From positions 248,001 to 312,000 of the forward strand of contig NZ_JAHKRN010000004.1 in the NCBI RefSeq assembly GCF_019396385.1: a stretch of DNA of 64,000 nucleotides, read 5' to 3'. This document shows positions 7,501 to 15,063 of this stretch, piece after piece. This stretch comes from Nonomuraea harbinensis (lineage in GTDB: Bacteria > Actinomycetota > Actinomycetes > Streptosporangiales > Streptosporangiaceae). Position 1 is the stretch's first letter, and every line of letters starts with the position of its first letter. Under the pieces are notes generated by a model. The model saw only the letters and a program-made list of their open reading frames with translations, was not told the DNA's origin and did not search any database. The position numbers and the translations under genes are program-made.

Positions 7501-10015
7501 CCTGTTCACCTCCGGCGCCAAGGACATCGAGGACTACGCGGGCTCCGAGCCGCTGCCCCGCCTGGTGCTCATCATCGACGAGTTCGCCGCGCTGGTGGCC
7601 GAGCTGCCGGACTTCGTCACCGGCCTGGTCGACATCGCCCGTCGTGGCCGGTCGCTGGGCATCCACCTGATCCTCGCCACCCAGCGGCCGGCGGGTGTGG
7701 TCACGGCCGACATCCAGGCCAACACCTCGCTCCGGATCGCGCTGCGGGTGACCGAGCCGGCCGAGTCCTCCGACGTGATCGACCTGCCGGACGCGGCGCA
7801 CATCTCGAAGACCACGCCGGGCCGCTGCTACGTGCGCTCGGGGATGGGGGCGGCGAGCGCCGTGCAGACGGCTCGGGTCGGCGGCCGTGCCCCCGCGTCG
7901 GTCACGGGCCCCCACGACAGGCAGTCCGCCGCCGTCCGGGTGATCGACGTCGGCTGGCGCATGGTGGGGCGGCCGCTGCCCCGGCCTCCGGAGCCCGAGG
8001 AGGAAGCGACCGTCACCGACCTCACGCTGCTGGCCGACGCCCTGATCGAGGCGGCCCGCCTGGCGGGCGTCCCACCCCAGCCGAGCCCGTGGCTCGAACC
8101 TCTCCCCAGCCAGTTCGTCCTTCCCCTGCCGACAGACAGCGCTCGTGACCTCGGTACGGGTGACGGCACTGCGGCCCTCGGCCCGAGGAGCGGAGCGGAC
8201 ACCGCTCGCGGCCCTGGAGCGTCCGGAAGTGCGGGACCGGTCTCCCTCACGGAAGGAGGGGCTGCCCAGAGTCCGGGTGGCCGCCAGACGGCGGCCTCCC
8301 ACCTCGCGGAGAGCGGGGACGCTCGCGGTCCCGGTGCGGGCGACAGGGACGCCGCTCGGGGTCGCGGTGCCGGTGACCGGGAGGTGGCGGCTTCCTCGGG
8401 CGGTGGGCGGGGGGTTCCGTTGCAGGCTTCGGGGGTTCCGTTCCGGGAGTTCAGTCCTGGCCGGGTGAAGGGGGACGGGGTGGTGGCCGAGGTGGCGCCG
8501 GTGGCGTTCGGGATCACCGATCGGCCGTGGGCGCAGGATCGGCAGCCGCTGGCGCTGGACCTGGCGCACGGCGGGCATCTGCTGATCGCGGGTGCCGCGC
8601 GGAGCGGCAGGTCGACGGCGTTGCGGACGATCGCCGGGTCCATCGCGGCGCACGTGTCCTCCGCCGACGCGCACGTGCACGCGATCGACTGCGGGTCGGG
8701 GGCGCTGCTGCCGCTGGTCGCGATGCCGCACTGCGGGGCGGTGGTGACCCGTGACCAGCTCGACCGGGTCGAGCGCCTGCTCGCCAGGCTCAGGGCCGAG
8801 ATCGGCCGCCGCCAGCAGCTCCTCGCCGAGGCCGGGCACGCCTCCCTGGCCGAGTACCGGCAGGCGGGCCACCGGCTCCCCTGGATGGTGTTCATGCTCG
8901 ACCGCTGGGAGGGCTTCGTGGCCGCGTTCGAGGGCTACGACTACGGCCGCCTGATCGAGGCGCTGCTCCAGCTCCTGCGTGAGGGACCGGCCGTGGGGTT
9001 CCGGGCGGTGATCACCAGTGACCGGTCGGGGCTGCTGGGCCAGGTGTCGACGGTGTTCGACGACCGGCTGCTCCTGCGCCTGTCCGACCCCTCCGACTAT
9101 GGGCTGGCCGGTTTCCCGATCAAGGGCCTGCCCGCGTCGATACCGCCGGGCCGGGCGTTGTCCCTCGGCGACCACGGCATCGTCGAGCACCACATCGCCC
9201 TGCTCTCCCCGGATCCGGCCGGTCCGGCGCAGGTGGCAGCGTTGCAGGCGCTCGCCCGTACCGTCAGTGACCGGATGCCGGCGGGCGGCCCGCCAGGGGC
9301 GGGACTGTCCCGTGCCGCAGGGCAGGGGCCGCTGCGTGTGGACGCGCTGCCGATGCGCATCACCGCGGCGGAGGCTCTGGAGCTCGACCCGTCGTTCAGC
9401 CCGCCGTCGCCGCTGTGGGCGCTGGTCGGGGCGGGTGGCGACGCGCTCGCGCCGCTGGGGCTCGACCTGCTGGCGCACGGCCCGGGCGCGGTGATCGCGG
9501 GCCCGGCCCGTTCCGGCCGTTCGTCGGCGCTCATGACGGCGGCGCGGTCCCTGATCGCGCGCGGCACCCCTGTCGTCGCCGTCGCCCCTCGGCGCAGCCC
9601 GCTGCGGGAGCTGGAGGGGGCGCTGGCGGTGCTCGACGGGAACGCGGACAACCTCGCCGAGGTGGTCGCCGACCAGCGTCACTACGTCGTGCTGGTGGAC
9701 GACGCCGAGCTGGTCAACCCTGACTCCCCGCTGGGCACCGCCCTGGAGGAGGTGCTCCGGTCCGGGAGGGACGGTGACCACGGCCTGCTCATCGCCGGCA
9801 CGACCGGGGATCTGGCGGTCGCCTACCGCGGGTTCGCGGCCGAGACCCGGAAGTCCCGTACGGGGCTGCTGCTGGCGGTGCAGGGCCAGGCCGACGGCGA
9901 CCTCTTCACCATCCGGCTGCCCCGCGGCACGGTGGGCGGGCCGCCCGGTCGGGGGTTCCTCGTGACGACCGGCACCATCACGCCTGTCCAGGCGGCTCTG
10001 CCGGGCGACGCCTGA
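4520..10015 (+). CDS. EssC/EccC-like FtsK/SpoIIIE ATPase with FHA-like N-terminal region
   Basis: Giant (1831-residue) membrane ATPase of the T7SS motor family. Order seen: a short beta-rich segment (1-35); a Pro/Gly-rich low-complexity arm (about 45-260); an FHA-like domain (about 305-365, with GLGAHVIGADPL); two membrane helices (about 484-525); then three P-loop domains. Domain 1 is complete: Walker A GTTGAGKSE at 917-925, Walker B IIDE at 1018-1021. Domains 2 (GAARSGRST, 1358-1366) and 3 (GPARSGRSS, 1661-1669) have Arg in place of the Walker A Lys, so they are probably weak or inactive ATPases. Architecture resembles firmicute EssC more than mycobacterial EccC. It ends 4 bases from the stop of the convergent tailed-protein gene. 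It is a second motor besides the canonical EccC at 19853. Confidence 0.9.
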   Translation: MRIMLTVLGEQGDRDVVIDGDDDATVATVSEALGDRGPLAPVVRLPRARAPYGMSPADDPLGQVPGQRRPAHDDHHRPPTPDWPPGAPGHFPGNPFPGDSGTGTPFPGDPGRSSADPPGRSPGDPYGRAPGAASGSPGRPPGHRRPGTSPPYSGSRNGSGGAPPPNPQRPDSASPPGFPRRPDDATPPPGFPYGPDRASRSPERPHAPDGAASSTGLPYWPDTGSRSPDGAAFPPDFPYGPGERSRPADVSGAGAVPSGPLALWRNGRPLDPRAPARAVLRDGDKVTLDARLARTTIVEEPAGVAEVRVVGGPAAGAVHRLGLGAHVIGADPLCAIAVADPELAPEAVTVRVTPDAITVERALRAAPEQARLKLKGRWADEVAELSARVAEREAAEFAAEARRPAPELGSLPLGEAVEWPEDTLLACGSSLFTLTAIEPRDAHLTPRLEGGVAYNRPPRLRRPEGRRTFKKPKEPTRAEGMRLQLLAAFLPAVIGVTLAYVLDQWYFLLFALMTPVIMVGQWWSDRRHGKKQHRKAMKEYRAMLAAHDEEVEAARADDERRRRSDSPDPAQVLLTAIGPRRRLWERRIHDEDALRLRIGLADLPANLELSEEQGGPIDPPVCRAVPVCLPMRRLGVAGVTGPRDAATGLAGWLVGQAATLHSPRDLAIVILSAHPDGERRWSWARWLPHCAPRGGEECVALIGADPESAAKRVGELAALIDERQNTSIPELGKVPTGWDDLGGPEPPAFAAFDTRPYDVLVVVDGAQALRGLPGMPQVLRQGPRAGVYTVAVDEDQRLLPEECATVAACGSDGRVVLRGGGLDVIGPVLTDLVSASWCDRLARSLAPIRDVSRQDTEGNLPDAVRLLDLLGLRSATGRELAARWRGRGSTEVVIGMDSEGPFAVDLRLDGPHALIAGTTGAGKSELLQTLICALAAANRPDQLTFVLIDYKGGAAFKECTRLPHTVGMVSDLDGHLTQRALDSLAAELRRRERLLFTSGAKDIEDYAGSEPLPRLVLIIDEFAALVAELPDFVTGLVDIARRGRSLGIHLILATQRPAGVVTADIQANTSLRIALRVTEPAESSDVIDLPDAAHISKTTPGRCYVRSGMGAASAVQTARVGGRAPASVTGPHDRQSAAVRVIDVGWRMVGRPLPRPPEPEEEATVTDLTLLADALIEAARLAGVPPQPSPWLEPLPSQFVLPLPTDSARDLGTGDGTAALGPRSGADTARGPGASGSAGPVSLTEGGAAQSPGGRQTAASHLAESGDARGPGAGDRDAARGRGAGDREVAASSGGGRGVPLQASGVPFREFSPGRVKGDGVVAEVAPVAFGITDRPWAQDRQPLALDLAHGGHLLIAGAARSGRSTALRTIAGSIAAHVSSADAHVHAIDCGSGALLPLVAMPHCGAVVTRDQLDRVERLLARLRAEIGRRQQLLAEAGHASLAEYRQAGHRLPWMVFMLDRWEGFVAAFEGYDYGRLIEALLQLLREGPAVGFRAVITSDRSGLLGQVSTVFDDRLLLRLSDPSDYGLAGFPIKGLPASIPPGRALSLGDHGIVEHHIALLSPDPAGPAQVAALQALARTVSDRMPAGGPPGAGLSRAAGQGPLRVDALPMRITAAEALELDPSFSPPSPLWALVGAGGDALAPLGLDLLAHGPGAVIAGPARSGRSSALMTAARSLIARGTPVVAVAPRRSPLRELEGALAVLDGNADNLAEVVADQRHYVVLVDDAELVNPDSPLGTALEEVLRSGRDGDHGLLIAGTTGDLAVAYRGFAAETRKSRTGLLLAVQGQADGDLFTIRLPRGTVGGPPGRGFLVTTGTITPVQAALPGDA

Positions 10016-10019
10016 GGGG

Positions 10020-11360
10020 TCAGCCGATCCTGCTGTTCACCGAGCCGGTGTCGTCGCCCCACACGTCGTCGTCCTCGTGCAGCCACGTCGTGGACTCCCG
10101 GTCCCGGGAGTCGCCGCCGCCGCCCCCTCCGCCCATGCCGCCCATCGGGAGGAAGGGCATCCCGGCGCCGGTGCCGGAGCGGGTGCCGAGGCTGGTGCCC
10201 TGGCCGGGGCCGAGGGCTCCGCCGGTGCCGATGCCGGTGCCGCCGTAGCTGACGGGCGTGGCCGACGTGGTGGGCGTGGTGTATCCGGGGGTGGTCGCCG
10301 TCGTGGGCGTGGCGCCCGTCGGGGAGTAGCCGGACGTGGTCGGGTTGTAGTCCGCCAGGCTGGTGGTGCCGTCGGTGCCGGGCGGGTTCCGGTTCAGGCC
10401 GGCCGTGTCGACCGACGGCTGCGTGCCGTTGTCGGGGCCGGTGGTGGAGCCGACGGGGACGGTGCCTCCCGGGACGCTGGTTCCGGGGGGATAGTTGCCG
10501 TTCGGGTCATAGCCGTTGGGGTTCGTGCCGTTCGGGTCCATGCCGTTCGGGTTCGGGAGGCCGGTGCTCGGGTCGTAATCGGCGAAGGAGGGGCCGCCGG
10601 GGTTGCCCGTGCCGTCGGTGCCGCCGTTCAGGCCCAGGCCGGTGTTGGAGTACGGCGAGGGGTTGCCGGTGGGCAGGCCCGTGGGGTAGTCGACCTGCGT
10701 GGGATCGTCCTGCGGCATGCCGGGAGGCTTGATGTCGCGCAGGCTCTTGTCCACGGTGTCCGGGATGGCCTGGTGGACGACCACGAGGTCGTTGGTGAAC
10801 GTCTGCAGGTGGAGTCCGGCCAGTTCGTCCGGGGAGCCGAAGTCGGTCTTGGCCTCGTTCAGGACCTTGCCGTCGCCGCCGTAGTAGCCCGCGTAGGCGC
10901 TGTAGATGTCGGGGATGCTGTCGTCCCAGGTGGCTCCGGTTCCTCCGCCGTTCGTCCAGGTCGGCAGGATGCCCTTCCACGAGTCCTCGACGAACGCCTG
11001 GTGCTCGCGGACCACACTGGCGAGGTTGTCGACGGGCGTGTGCATCGCGCCGAGCTTGGTGGCCAGCTCGCCCATCGTCACGTAGAGGATGCCGAGGGCC
11101 GTCTGCGCCTCGACCGAGGCCTCGCCCTCCCACACCTCGGCGAGCTTGATGGCCTGGGTCTTGATGGCTTCCCTGGCCGTCTCGACCGCCGTCTTGGCGT
11201 CCTCGTACGAACTCGCCGCCTGCGTGATGCTCGTGAGGTTGAAGCCCTTGATGAAGGTCACGACCTGCTCGACGCTGCGGCCTCCGGTCTCGACGGCCCA
11301 GCTGCCGCAGGAGGGCTTGATCAGGTGGATCTCGTGCTTGGTCCCACCCATGCCCCTCAC
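10020..11360 (-). CDS. Large WxG/PPE-like 'tailed' protein A, candidate T7SS substrate
   Basis: A 446-residue protein without signal peptide. Residues about 25-220 are helical and carry W77-E-G79 between helices, the hairpin signature of WXG100/PPE-like proteins, and also YYGGD (YxxxD type). Residues about 220-395 are low-complexity, rich in Pro, Gly, Asn, Thr (for example NPNGMDPNGTNPNG). The last ~50 residues form a tail: MPFLPMGGMGGGG, then an acidic stretch with TTWLHEDDDVWG and a final RIG. The same tail recurs in the proteins at 14022-15059 and 15064-16395. The GTG start at 11360 overlaps the upstream partner's stop (GTGA); ATG at 11351 is an alternative. Export by T7SS is inferred. Confidence 0.75.
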   Translation of the reverse strand: MRGMGGTKHEIHLIKPSCGSWAVETGGRSVEQVVTFIKGFNLTSITQAASSYEDAKTAVETAREAIKTQAIKLAEVWEGEASVEAQTALGILYVTMGELATKLGAMHTPVDNLASVVREHQAFVEDSWKGILPTWTNGGGTGATWDDSIPDIYSAYAGYYGGDGKVLNEAKTDFGSPDELAGLHLQTFTNDLVVVHQAIPDTVDKSLRDIKPPGMPQDDPTQVDYPTGLPTGNPSPYSNTGLGLNGGTDGTGNPGGPSFADYDPSTGLPNPNGMDPNGTNPNGYDPNGNYPPGTSVPGGTVPVGSTTGPDNGTQPSVDTAGLNRNPPGTDGTTSLADYNPTTSGYSPTGATPTTATTPGYTTPTTSATPVSYGGTGIGTGGALGPGQGTSLGTRSGTGAGMPFLPMGGMGGGGGGGDSRDRESTTWLHEDDDVWGDDTGSVNSRIG

Positions 11361-11740
11361 ACCCCCTGGTTGACGATGTCCGTCACTCTGTAGGTGCCGG
11401 CTCCGGCTTCCACCAGCGCGATCGCGGTGGAGAAGTTCTCCAGGACGTCCTCGTAGACGTCGAGGAACTCCCGGTGTGCCGTCTCCAGCGTCGTGGCGAA
11501 CGACTCGGTGCCCTGGTTGCGGTCGATGCTGCGCAACTGGGTGCGCACGTCGGAAAGCGAGCCGTTGATGCTGAGGTCCTGGATCGAGCCCTGGTGCTCG
11601 CCGTAGCCGCCACCGTTGATCGGCTTCATGATCTCTCGCAACGCCTCGGCGACGTTCGTGATCTTCGTGGCGTCGTACCCGACGCCGTCCCGTTCGGCGA
11701 CCAGGCCCGGCCAGTCCTCGGGCGGTTTTGCTTCTCCCAC
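11357..11740 (-). CDS. Small helical partner protein of tailed protein A
   Basis: 127-residue hypothetical protein. It has a mainly helical pattern with a C-terminal amphipathic segment FLDVYEDVLENFSTAIALVE. The frame stays open upstream to 11830, but the start is set at GTG 11740 because AAGGGGGGAGG lies just upstream and codon use becomes AT-rich before it. Its stop overlaps the start of the tailed protein A gene by 4 bases. The protein at 16403-16795 has the same size, layout and position (directly before tailed protein C), so the two look like paralogous partners. A role as co-secreted partner or chaperone, in the manner of PE/PPE or Esx pairs, is inference. Confidence 0.7.
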   Translation of the reverse strand: MGEAKPPEDWPGLVAERDGVGYDATKITNVAEALREIMKPINGGGYGEHQGSIQDLSINGSLSDVRTQLRSIDRNQGTESFATTLETAHREFLDVYEDVLENFSTAIALVEAGAGTYRVTDIVNQGV

Positions 11741-11838
11741 GAGACCTCCCCCCTTAGGGCACTCGATCATGCACCTTACTCGAACAGTTCCTTTTCCGTA
11801 CAGAAGACACAGAGTCAACTTGCGTAACATATGGCGCT
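11741..11838. promoter_or_regulatory. divergent promoter region; candidate -10 of eccB (TAACAT)
   Basis: The gap separates the tailed-protein A operon (minus) from eccB (plus). TAACAT at 11825-11830 lies 8 bases before the eccB ATG, the distance expected for a -10 box giving a leaderless transcript, and no ribosome-binding site precedes that ATG. No good -35 is seen. On the minus strand the strong GGGGGGAGG ribosome-binding site of the partner gene occupies 11743-11752. Confidence 0.4.
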
Positions 11839-13269
11839 ATGCAGACCCAGAAGGATCTCTATCAAGCGCATCGCCTCATGACACTGCGCCTGGGTCTGGC
11901 GCTGATGCAGGGGGAGCCCGATCTGCCCGAGTCTCCGATGCGCCGGCAGACCGTGGCGACGTTCGGAGGGATCCTGATCGCGATCCTGGTCGTGGCCGCG
12001 TTCGGGATCTGGGGGCTGCTCAGCCCGGGGAACGCCACCAAGCTGACCGACGCCGGGCAGCTGCTGATCGAGGAGGAGACCGGCGCCTCCTACGTCTACA
12101 ACCAGCAGAGCCGCAAGCTGCAGCCGGTGGCCAACTACGTGTCCGCGCGGCTGCTGCTCGGCAACGACGAGATCAAGGTCAGGACGGTCTCGGCCGAGTC
12201 CCTGGCCGGTTTCGCCCGCGGGCAGAAGGTCGGCATCCAGGGGGCGCCGGACTCGCTGCCGGACAAGGAGCGGCTGGTCAAGGCCCCGTGGTCGGCGTGC
12301 GTCGCGGAGGGGACCGACGCGGCCGGGACGCGCAAGCCGTTCGTGACGCTCGTGGCCGGCACCGACCTCGGCGGGACGCCGGTGGGCGACGAGGCGCTGG
12401 TCGTCAGCGACGGGCAGCAGAACTGGGTGCTCTGGGCCAACCACCGCATGCGGGTGGCGAACGTGGCCCGGCTCACCGACCAGACGCCGCGCCGCGTGCC
12501 GGCCTCGTGGATCAACGCCATCCCGGCGGGGGTGGACTTCGCCGCGCCGAAGATCGCCCAGCGCGGCGACAAGGTCCGCGGGCCTGACGGCAGGGCGTCC
12601 AGGGTGGGACGGGTGTACAAGGTGGAGTCGGTGGCGGGCGCGGCCGAGCGGTGGTACGTGCTGCTCGCCGACGGTCTCGCGCCGATCGACCACACGCAGG
12701 CCATGCTCCTGCTCCTGGACCCGGCCAGCAAGCCCGCCTACGGCAGGCTCCCGGTCCGCGAGACGGTGATCGACGCGGCGACCGCCAACGCGGCCAGAGC
12801 GTCCGCGCGCCGCCTGCTGGACAGCGGGCTCCCGGCCACCATGCCGAGCTTCCGCTCGCCCGGCATGTCGGCCCCGCTCTGCGCGGTGTACGAGGACACC
12901 GTGAAGGGCTCGACCAAGGCGGTGCTGACCACGGGCAGCCGGATGGGCCTCCCGACCCCGGGGACGAGCGCCGGCGCGGACAAGGTCGACCAGGTGCTGC
13001 TGCCGCCGGGCAGCGCCGTGCTGGCGGGGACCCTGCCGGGCGAGGGGCAGCTGTCGTCGGTGCAGCAGTACTGGCTCGTCACCGACCAGGGCAAGCGGTT
13101 CCAGCTCACCTCGGCGGACACGGTGGGCAAGCTCGGGTACGAGGCCGCGGACGTCGCGCCCGTGCCCGCCCACCTGCTGCGGCTGATCCCGGACGGCCCC
13201 GCCCTGGACGAGGCGGCGGCCCGCACGCCGGTGCAGGACGTGCAGCCCATCCAGCAGGCCAGCCAGTGA
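11839..13269 (+). CDS. eccB: Type VII secretion core protein EccB
   Basis: Single-pass membrane protein of the T7SS core complex, 476 residues. Its extracytoplasmic part lies above the EccC/EccD channel. Seen: the typical EccB start (MQTQKDLYQAHRLMTLRL, then MQGEPDLPESPMRR), a membrane segment at about 38-61, and a long extracytoplasmic domain built of repeated beta units with Cys at about 154 and 352 that could form a disulphide. Length is as in other EccB proteins. The gene stands alone on the plus strand; its stop is 3 bases from the stop of the convergent gene at 13273. Probably leaderless. Confidence 0.95.
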   Translation: MQTQKDLYQAHRLMTLRLGLALMQGEPDLPESPMRRQTVATFGGILIAILVVAAFGIWGLLSPGNATKLTDAGQLLIEEETGASYVYNQQSRKLQPVANYVSARLLLGNDEIKVRTVSAESLAGFARGQKVGIQGAPDSLPDKERLVKAPWSACVAEGTDAAGTRKPFVTLVAGTDLGGTPVGDEALVVSDGQQNWVLWANHRMRVANVARLTDQTPRRVPASWINAIPAGVDFAAPKIAQRGDKVRGPDGRASRVGRVYKVESVAGAAERWYVLLADGLAPIDHTQAMLLLLDPASKPAYGRLPVRETVIDAATANAARASARRLLDSGLPATMPSFRSPGMSAPLCAVYEDTVKGSTKAVLTTGSRMGLPTPGTSAGADKVDQVLLPPGSAVLAGTLPGEGQLSSVQQYWLVTDQGKRFQLTSADTVGKLGYEAADVAPVPAHLLRLIPDGPALDEAAARTPVQDVQPIQQASQ

Positions 13270-13272
13270 CGG

Positions 13273-14025
13273 CTAGACCTGCAGGTTGGTGTCCGGGCGG
13301 AGCTGACCGGTGTCCTCGTCGTAGACCAGGCCGTCGTTGGTGAACGGCTGCCGCATGCTCGTCGGGTCGCCGGTGTTGAGGACCGACATCTCCGACGGGA
13401 TGGGGTCCACGGTGGGGAACATCTGGCCGGTCATCTGGGTGTACTGGACCGCCAGGAACATGATCCCGGCCAGGATCGCCGTCTTCTTCCAGTTGCTCGC
13501 CACGATCTTCTTGGTCGCGGCGAGGATGGCCTTCCCCAGAGCGGCGCTCATCCCGTACACGGTCACGGCGGAGACCGGATGCCATCGGGTCGCGAAGCAG
13601 AAGATGCCCCAGGCGAGCATGACGCCGGCGATGGCGAGCACGATGTAGGAGACGATCTTCATGAAGTCGGCGGTCGAGGAGACGGCGTTACCGGTCTCGT
13701 CGCGGATGTTCTTGAGCTGCCCGATCGACTCGACGAAGCTGCCGTGGACGCCCGAGAACGACTGGAAGGCGCCCCCCTCCCACTTGCCGTCCTCCTTCAG
13801 CTGCGTCTTCAGCTCCTCCAGCTCTTCCACCAGCTTGTTGAGCTCGGTCGTCACCCCGTTCTGGTCCGTGGAGCGCCAGTTCGTGGCGGAGTCGTCCATG
13901 CCTTCCGGGTTGGAGACCAGCGTGCCGAAGGCGGCCGCGACGTAGAAGGCCCACGGTTGGGCGATCATGACCGCCGCCGTCAGGGACATCATGGCGGCGG
14001 CGCTGAAGGCGTCCTTGCCGTTCAC
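13273..14025 (-). CDS. Membrane-embedded WxG protein
   Basis: 250-residue protein, last gene of the six-gene substrate operon. Seen: a hydrophobic N-terminal segment (about 9-37), a coiled-coil (about 58-80), W82-E-G84 followed by a second helix, a membrane segment at 123-146 and another at 182-198, then a soluble C-terminal part. It thus looks like a WXG100 hairpin anchored by flanking membrane helices. The protein at 24413-25249 has a similar plan. Start GTG 14025 overlaps the upstream stop (GTGA) and is preceded by GGAGGAG. It may be a membrane component of the machine or a toxin-like substrate; sequence alone does not decide. Confidence 0.65.
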   Translation of the reverse strand: MNGKDAFSAAAMMSLTAAVMIAQPWAFYVAAAFGTLVSNPEGMDDSATNWRSTDQNGVTTELNKLVEELEELKTQLKEDGKWEGGAFQSFSGVHGSFVESIGQLKNIRDETGNAVSSTADFMKIVSYIVLAIAGVMLAWGIFCFATRWHPVSAVTVYGMSAALGKAILAATKKIVASNWKKTAILAGIMFLAVQYTQMTGQMFPTVDPIPSEMSVLNTGDPTSMRQPFTNDGLVYDEDTGQLRPDTNLQV

Positions 14026-15059
14026 AGCTCCTCCTGGCCGATCACCTGAGGCGCGATGTCCTCGTCGCCGCCCCAGACGCCCTCGTCCTCGGACAGCCCG
14101 ACGGTCTTGTCGCGGTCGCGTTCCTCGCCGCTGCCCGCGCCCCCGCCGCCCATCGGCATCATGGGCATCATCGGCATGCCCGAGGCGCCCGCGGTGCCGC
14201 GCAGCCCGCCCGCGGCGCCCGGGGCGAGCCCGCCCCCGCCGGAGCCCGCGCCCATGCCGGTGCCGGTGCCGGGCACGCCGCCGAGCTGGTTCCCCGTACG
14301 GGTGCCCAGGCCGGTCGCGTTGGGGTCGAGCGACGGCACGTTCGGCGTCGTGGGCTGGTAGGACGACAGGTCGGTCTTGTTGGGGTTGTTCAGGGCCGAG
14401 TCGAGGTCGGGGACCCGCGTGTCCACCTGGTCGGTGTTGGGCAGGCCGGTGTTCGGCAGATCCGTGCCCGGCAGGCCGGCCGACGGGTCCTGGGTTCCCG
14501 GCAGGTCGGTCCCCGGGAGATCGGTGCCCGGGAGATCGGTGCCCGGCAGGTCCGTCCCCGGCAGGTCCGTACCGGGGAGATCCGTGCCGGGGAGATCGGT
14601 GCCGGGGAGGTCGGCGCCGGGAACGTCGAGGCCGGGCACGTCGGCGCCCGGGATCTCGGGCTGAGGGCCGTCGAGTCCGGGCATCTTGGGGGCGGAGACC
14701 GGGCCGGGGCCGCCGGGGAGGTCGGGACCGCCGCTGTTGTCGTCGGCTTCCTTGTAGTTGTCGTCGGCCGCCCTGAGCGCGGGCTCCCAGCTCGCCAGCG
14801 CCTCCCTGGCCCGCTGCAGCGCCTCGCGCTGGGACTCGATGGCCGATTCGTGCGCGCCGTGCACGCCCATGCCGAGCACGCCGAAGTGGGGCCAGGGCAC
14901 GCTCAGGTCGCCGGTCCTGCCCCCGAGGGTCTCGAGATAGGTGACATGGCCGCCGATCTGCCCCCCGGCGCGGTCGAGCTCCCCCTTCGTGAAGGAGACC
15001 CCGGACGACGGCGGGCCGTCGGAGCCGGGCGTGGGGAAGGTAGGCCAGGTGTTGCCCAT
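14022..15059 (-). CDS. 'Tailed' protein B with DLPGT repeats, candidate T7SS substrate
   Basis: 345 residues. The N-terminal ~105 residues are helical in part, with W91-E-P in the turn position and YKEAD (Y102-D106), which fits the YxxxD/E T7SS export motif. A low-complexity middle has about eight tandem DLPGT units, then a Gly-rich part and the shared tail: MPMMPMMPMGGGG, charged residues, LSEDEGVWGGD and VIG near the end. The ATG at 15059 follows the tailed-protein C stop by 4 bases, and the stop overlaps the next gene by 4. It lacks a signal peptide. Unlike tailed proteins A and C it has no small partner gene directly before it. Confidence 0.7.
   Translation of the reverse strand: MGNTWPTFPTPGSDGPPSSGVSFTKGELDRAGGQIGGHVTYLETLGGRTGDLSVPWPHFGVLGMGVHGAHESAIESQREALQRAREALASWEPALRAADDNYKEADDNSGGPDLPGGPGPVSAPKMPGLDGPQPEIPGADVPGLDVPGADLPGTDLPGTDLPGTDLPGTDLPGTDLPGTDLPGTDLPGTQDPSAGLPGTDLPNTGLPNTDQVDTRVPDLDSALNNPNKTDLSSYQPTTPNVPSLDPNATGLGTRTGNQLGGVPGTGTGMGAGSGGGGLAPGAAGGLRGTAGASGMPMMPMMPMGGGGAGSGEERDRDKTVGLSEDEGVWGGDEDIAPQVIGQEEL
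14496..14620. repeat. in-frame 15-bp tandem repeat encoding DLPGT
   Basis: About eight imperfect copies of a 15-base unit (minus-strand sense GACCTGCCCGGGACC-like). Copies differ mainly at third positions, so the repeat is kept as protein rather than as DNA. It lies inside tailed protein B and may vary in copy number between strains. Confidence 0.85.
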
Positions 15060-15063
15060 CAGC

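Noticed and set aside
4994-9781. A 1595-codon open frame on the minus strand across the EssC-like gene
   Set aside because: It is antisense to a gene with clear FHA and FtsK domains. The translation is Arg/Gly/His/Gln-rich without domains, which is typical of a shadow frame in very GC-rich DNA.
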